Shown: one piece after another, positions 41,519-43,609 of the stretch
Position numbering within the stretch: position 1 is the first letter of the stretch
How the letters are laid out: each line of letters opens with the position of its first letter
Assembly (NCBI GenBank): GCA_035605975.1
Contig: DATNGG010000164.1
Span: forward strand, 1 to 43,609
Direction of reading: 5' to 3'
DNA: 43,609 nt
From: CAIKMD01 sp035605975
GTDB taxonomy: Bacteria; Pseudomonadota; Alphaproteobacteria; ATCC43930; CGMCC-115725
Position numbers and translations under genes: made by a program
The notes under the pieces: generated by a model
The model's database searches: none
What the model was told of the DNA's origin: nothing
The model's input: the letters and a program-made list of their open reading frames with translations, nothing else

Positions 41519-41580
41519 CTGGATGCTCTTGCAGCGATCACACGCAACAGCGCTGCCTTAACGAGAGATGTCGGATCGCC

Positions 41581-43017
41581 TCACCGCGCCAGGATCTTCC
41601 CCGGATTCATGATGCCCTTCGGATCGAGCGCCGCCTTGACGCGGCGCATCAACTCGATCTCGAGCGGCGCCTTGTAATGCGCGAGCTCCTCGACTTTGAG
41701 CCGGCCGATGCCGTGCTCGGCGCTGATCGAGCCGTTGAGCCCGACAGCGATGTCATGGACGATGCGGTTGAACTCCTCGCGCCGGGCGAGAAACACTTTG
41801 GCGTCGGCGCGCTCGGGCTGGTGGATGTTGTAGTGGATGTTGCCGTCACCGACATGGCCGAAGGCGTTCGGGCGAATGCCGGGAAGCCGCTCCGCGATCG
41901 CGTGGTTCGCGTCCTTGATGAAGGTCGCGACCCGGCTCACCGGCACCGAGACATCGTGCTTGATGCTGCCGCCTTCGTATTTCTGCGCCTCGACCAGGCC
42001 TTCGCGGATGCGCCAGAGATCGCGCGCCTGGGCGGTGCTCGCGGCGATGACGCCGTCCGCGACCAGCCCCGCTGCCATCACCTCGCCGAGGAACTGCTCG
42101 AGGGTTTCCTTGAGCCCGCTTTGCGCCTCGCTCGAGGACATCTCGATGAGGACATACCAGGGATAAATCTTTTGCAGCGGATCGACGATACCCGGCACGT
42201 GGCGCAGCGCCATGTCGATCCCGAAGCGCGAGATCAGCTCGAAGGCGGTGAGCTGGTCGCCGCTCGCCATGCGCGCGCGCGAGAAGAGGGCCATGGCGTC
42301 GTCGACCTTGCTCAAGCCAAGGAAGGCGGTCTCGATGCCTTTGGGGAGCGGGAAGAGCCGCAAGGTCGCGGCGGTGACGATACCGAGGGTGCCCTCGCCG
42401 CCGATGAAGAGCTGCTTCAGATCGTAGCCGGTATTGTCCTTGCGCAGGGCGCGCAAGCCCTGCCACACGCGCCCGTCGGGGAGGACAACTTCGAGCCCCA
42501 GCACCAGCGCGCGAGTATTGCCGTAACGCAGCACCGCGATGCCACCGGCATTGGTCGAGATGTTGCCGCCGATCTGGCATGAGCCTTCGGCGCCGAGGCT
42601 CAAAGGGAAAAGCCGGTCGGCGGCCTCGGCGGCCTTTTGCACCTCGGCGAGGATGCAGCCCGCCTCGACGGTGATCGAGTAATCGACCGGGTCGACCGCG
42701 CGCACGCGGTTCATGCGCCCAAGGCTGAGGACGATGCCGCGCCCGTCCTCCCAGGGGACGGCGCCGCCCGAGAGCCCGGTATTGCCGCCTTGCGGAAAGA
42801 TCGGCATCGCGGCGGCCGCGCAAATCTTGACGATCTCGGCGACCTCCGCGGTCGAGGCCGGGCGCAGCACGGCCTGCGCCGCGCCGCGATAGGTGCCGCG
42901 CTCCTCGAGAAGATAAGGCTCCATCGCCTTGGGATCGGCGATGAAGCCTCGCTCGCCAACCACGGCTTTGAGCCGTCCGAGCGTGTCCGAAAGGCCGGTC
43001 GCGTCCATGCCCAGCAT
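41581..43017 (-). CDS. FAD-linked oxidase, D-2-hydroxyglutarate/D-lactate dehydrogenase type
   Basis: The 478-residue flavoprotein has an N-terminal PCMH FAD domain with the pyrophosphate motif PIFPQGGNTGLSGGAVP and GGNISTNAGGIAVLRYGN. The C-terminal domain has the metal-binding GHVGDGNIHYNIHQP and SAEHGIGRLK, characteristic of D-2-hydroxyglutarate and related 2-hydroxyacid dehydrogenases (GlcD/D2HGDH/Dld). It oxidises a D-2-hydroxyacid, passing electrons to a flavoprotein or quinone. ATG 43017 is used; ATG 43008 is three residues downstream. No GlcE/GlcF subunits are present, consistent with a stand-alone enzyme. Confidence 0.93.
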   Translation of the reverse strand: MLGMDATGLSDTLGRLKAVVGERGFIADPKAMEPYLLEERGTYRGAAQAVLRPASTAEVAEIVKICAAAAMPIFPQGGNTGLSGGAVPWEDGRGIVLSLGRMNRVRAVDPVDYSITVEAGCILAEVQKAAEAADRLFPLSLGAEGSCQIGGNISTNAGGIAVLRYGNTRALVLGLEVVLPDGRVWQGLRALRKDNTGYDLKQLFIGGEGTLGIVTAATLRLFPLPKGIETAFLGLSKVDDAMALFSRARMASGDQLTAFELISRFGIDMALRHVPGIVDPLQKIYPWYVLIEMSSSEAQSGLKETLEQFLGEVMAAGLVADGVIAASTAQARDLWRIREGLVEAQKYEGGSIKHDVSVPVSRVATFIKDANHAIAERLPGIRPNAFGHVGDGNIHYNIHQPERADAKVFLARREEFNRIVHDIAVGLNGSISAEHGIGRLKVEELAHYKAPLEIELMRRVKAALDPKGIMNPGKILAR

Positions 43018-43215
43018 CTAATCCCGCCCGCCGGGCGAGGCAAGCCCGGCACGGCAGCGCCTTGGCGGCGCGGCGGCGATCCTTTGGCCCGGGCAAAAAC
43101 TCTATCCGCTTTCGTCCCAATTATCCGCGGCGGTCTTCATGCGTATCTCACCCGCATGACCAACGGCGTCCCGAAGCAAATCCGCTTTGAGGTGCCGAAT
43201 CGAAAGGAGGATTCC

Positions 43216-43473
43216 ATGCTGAGACTATCGACCACGCGTGCCGCGCTCATCGCCACGGCGCTCACCTTTGCCGCGTCCTCGGCTGCTTTTGCGGCGAACC
43301 TCGATGGCGCCCGCACGTCGCGCGGCTTCAATTCCTTCGTGCCGGGCGCAAGCGAGCAATGGTGCGACTCGCTCGCTTATCCCTACTGCTCGACGCCGGC
43401 GCCCGGCACCGAGGGCTCGGGCCCCGCGCCCTATGTGCATCCGGCTCCGGCACGCCCGGTTTTCGGCCAATAA
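43216..43473 (+). CDS. small exported protein, unrecognised (85 aa)
   Basis: Signal peptide MLRLSTTRAALIATALTF followed by ASSAAFA and cleavage before ANLDGA. The mature part of about 58 residues is Pro/Gly/Ser-rich with two Cys (QWCDSLAYPYC), which could form one disulfide, and ends HPAPARPVFGQ. It is probably a periplasmic or secreted small protein of unknown function. A perfect AAAGGAGG eight bases upstream fixes ATG 43216 over an earlier in-frame ATG at 43156, so the 60-base leader is not coding. Confidence 0.75.
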   Translation: MLRLSTTRAALIATALTFAASSAAFAANLDGARTSRGFNSFVPGASEQWCDSLAYPYCSTPAPGTEGSGPAPYVHPAPARPVFGQ

Positions 43474-43609
43474 GCGGCTTGCGCATCGCGCGCCGGCGCC
43501 GAAAGCGGCACGGCACGCGCGGGATGCATGACGACAATTCCCGCGCCGCATGGGCGGTCGGCGAAACCAAAACCGCCGCCCCTGCGTTTCAAACGCCGGG
43601 TAAGGGAGA
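43474..43609. other. gene-free end of window
   Basis: No gene is seen. GGCGGT...ACCGCC around 43550-43580 can form a six-base stem, a weak terminator candidate for the small exported protein, without a T-run. Confidence 0.3.

Noticed and set aside
43156..43215. Earlier ATG start for the small exported protein
   Set aside because: It would place about 20 residues before the signal peptide, and AAAGGAGG clearly marks ATG 43216.

Overview
The window is a GC-rich (about two-thirds G+C by eye), densely coding chromosomal segment from an alphaproteobacterium. Support comes from a C4-type 5-aminolevulinate synthase (hemA), a Rhodobacter-type phosphatidylethanolamine methyltransferase (pmtA), the dxs-tlyA gene order, FabI as the enoyl reductase, and intergenic repeat types common in this class. 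I cannot fix the order or genus; a Rhodospirillales- or Rhizobiales-like soil or plant-associated heterotroph fits. No rRNA, tRNA, CRISPR array, phage or intact insertion sequence is visible.

Layout. 1-3.9 kb: 3' part of dxs, then tlyA and a RumA/TrmA-type RNA uridine methyltransferase that overlap each other, then a small VOC protein. 3.9-6.0 kb: an aromatic-acid-type MFS transporter diverging from an unrecognised protein made of two tandem copies of one module, followed by a palindromic repeat. 6.1-10.7 kb (minus): a tight run of a DnaJ-like co-chaperone, fabI, aroC and sppA. 10.8-12.1 kb: pdxH overlapping an SDR gene. 12.2-14.1 kb: an HxlR/SCP2-like regulator diverging from a DszC-like flavoprotein. 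14.3-17.7 kb: an exported di-haem peroxidase-like protein converging on hemA and a downstream winged-helix-like gene that probably starts at CTG.

17.9-24.5 kb: a metal amidohydrolase convergent with a minus-strand operon for a peptide/opine-type ABC importer (binding protein and two permeases, no ATPase gene) ending in a class III aminotransferase. 24.5-30 kb: LLM flavin oxidoreductase, DUF488 protein, an unrecognised protein, a YheS-type ABC-F ATPase and a GST. 30-32.6 kb: chrA chromate transporter translationally coupled to an outer-membrane beta-barrel, diverging from a SnoaL-like protein.

32.6-34.5 kb is the most intriguing cassette. A MarR regulator diverges from a ubiquitin-like MoaD/ThiS protein ending in Gly-Gly and a five-Asp-box beta-propeller, with a perfect palindrome GTTGATATCAAC in the shared control region. 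34.5-38.1 kb: a TonB-like protein, then hydroxypyruvate-isomerase-like, DHRS6-like SDR and FAH-family genes that look like the lower end of a deoxy-sugar-acid pathway. 38.1-43.6 kb: a two-domain cold-shock protein, pmtA, a large DmdC-like acyl-CoA dehydrogenase, a hairpin-rich intergenic region, a D-2-hydroxyglutarate-type FAD dehydrogenase and a small exported protein.

Most genes are metabolic or housekeeping and nothing marks a large foreign island. The novel content lies in small conserved-looking cassettes, unusual starts, gene couplings and intergenic repeat elements.
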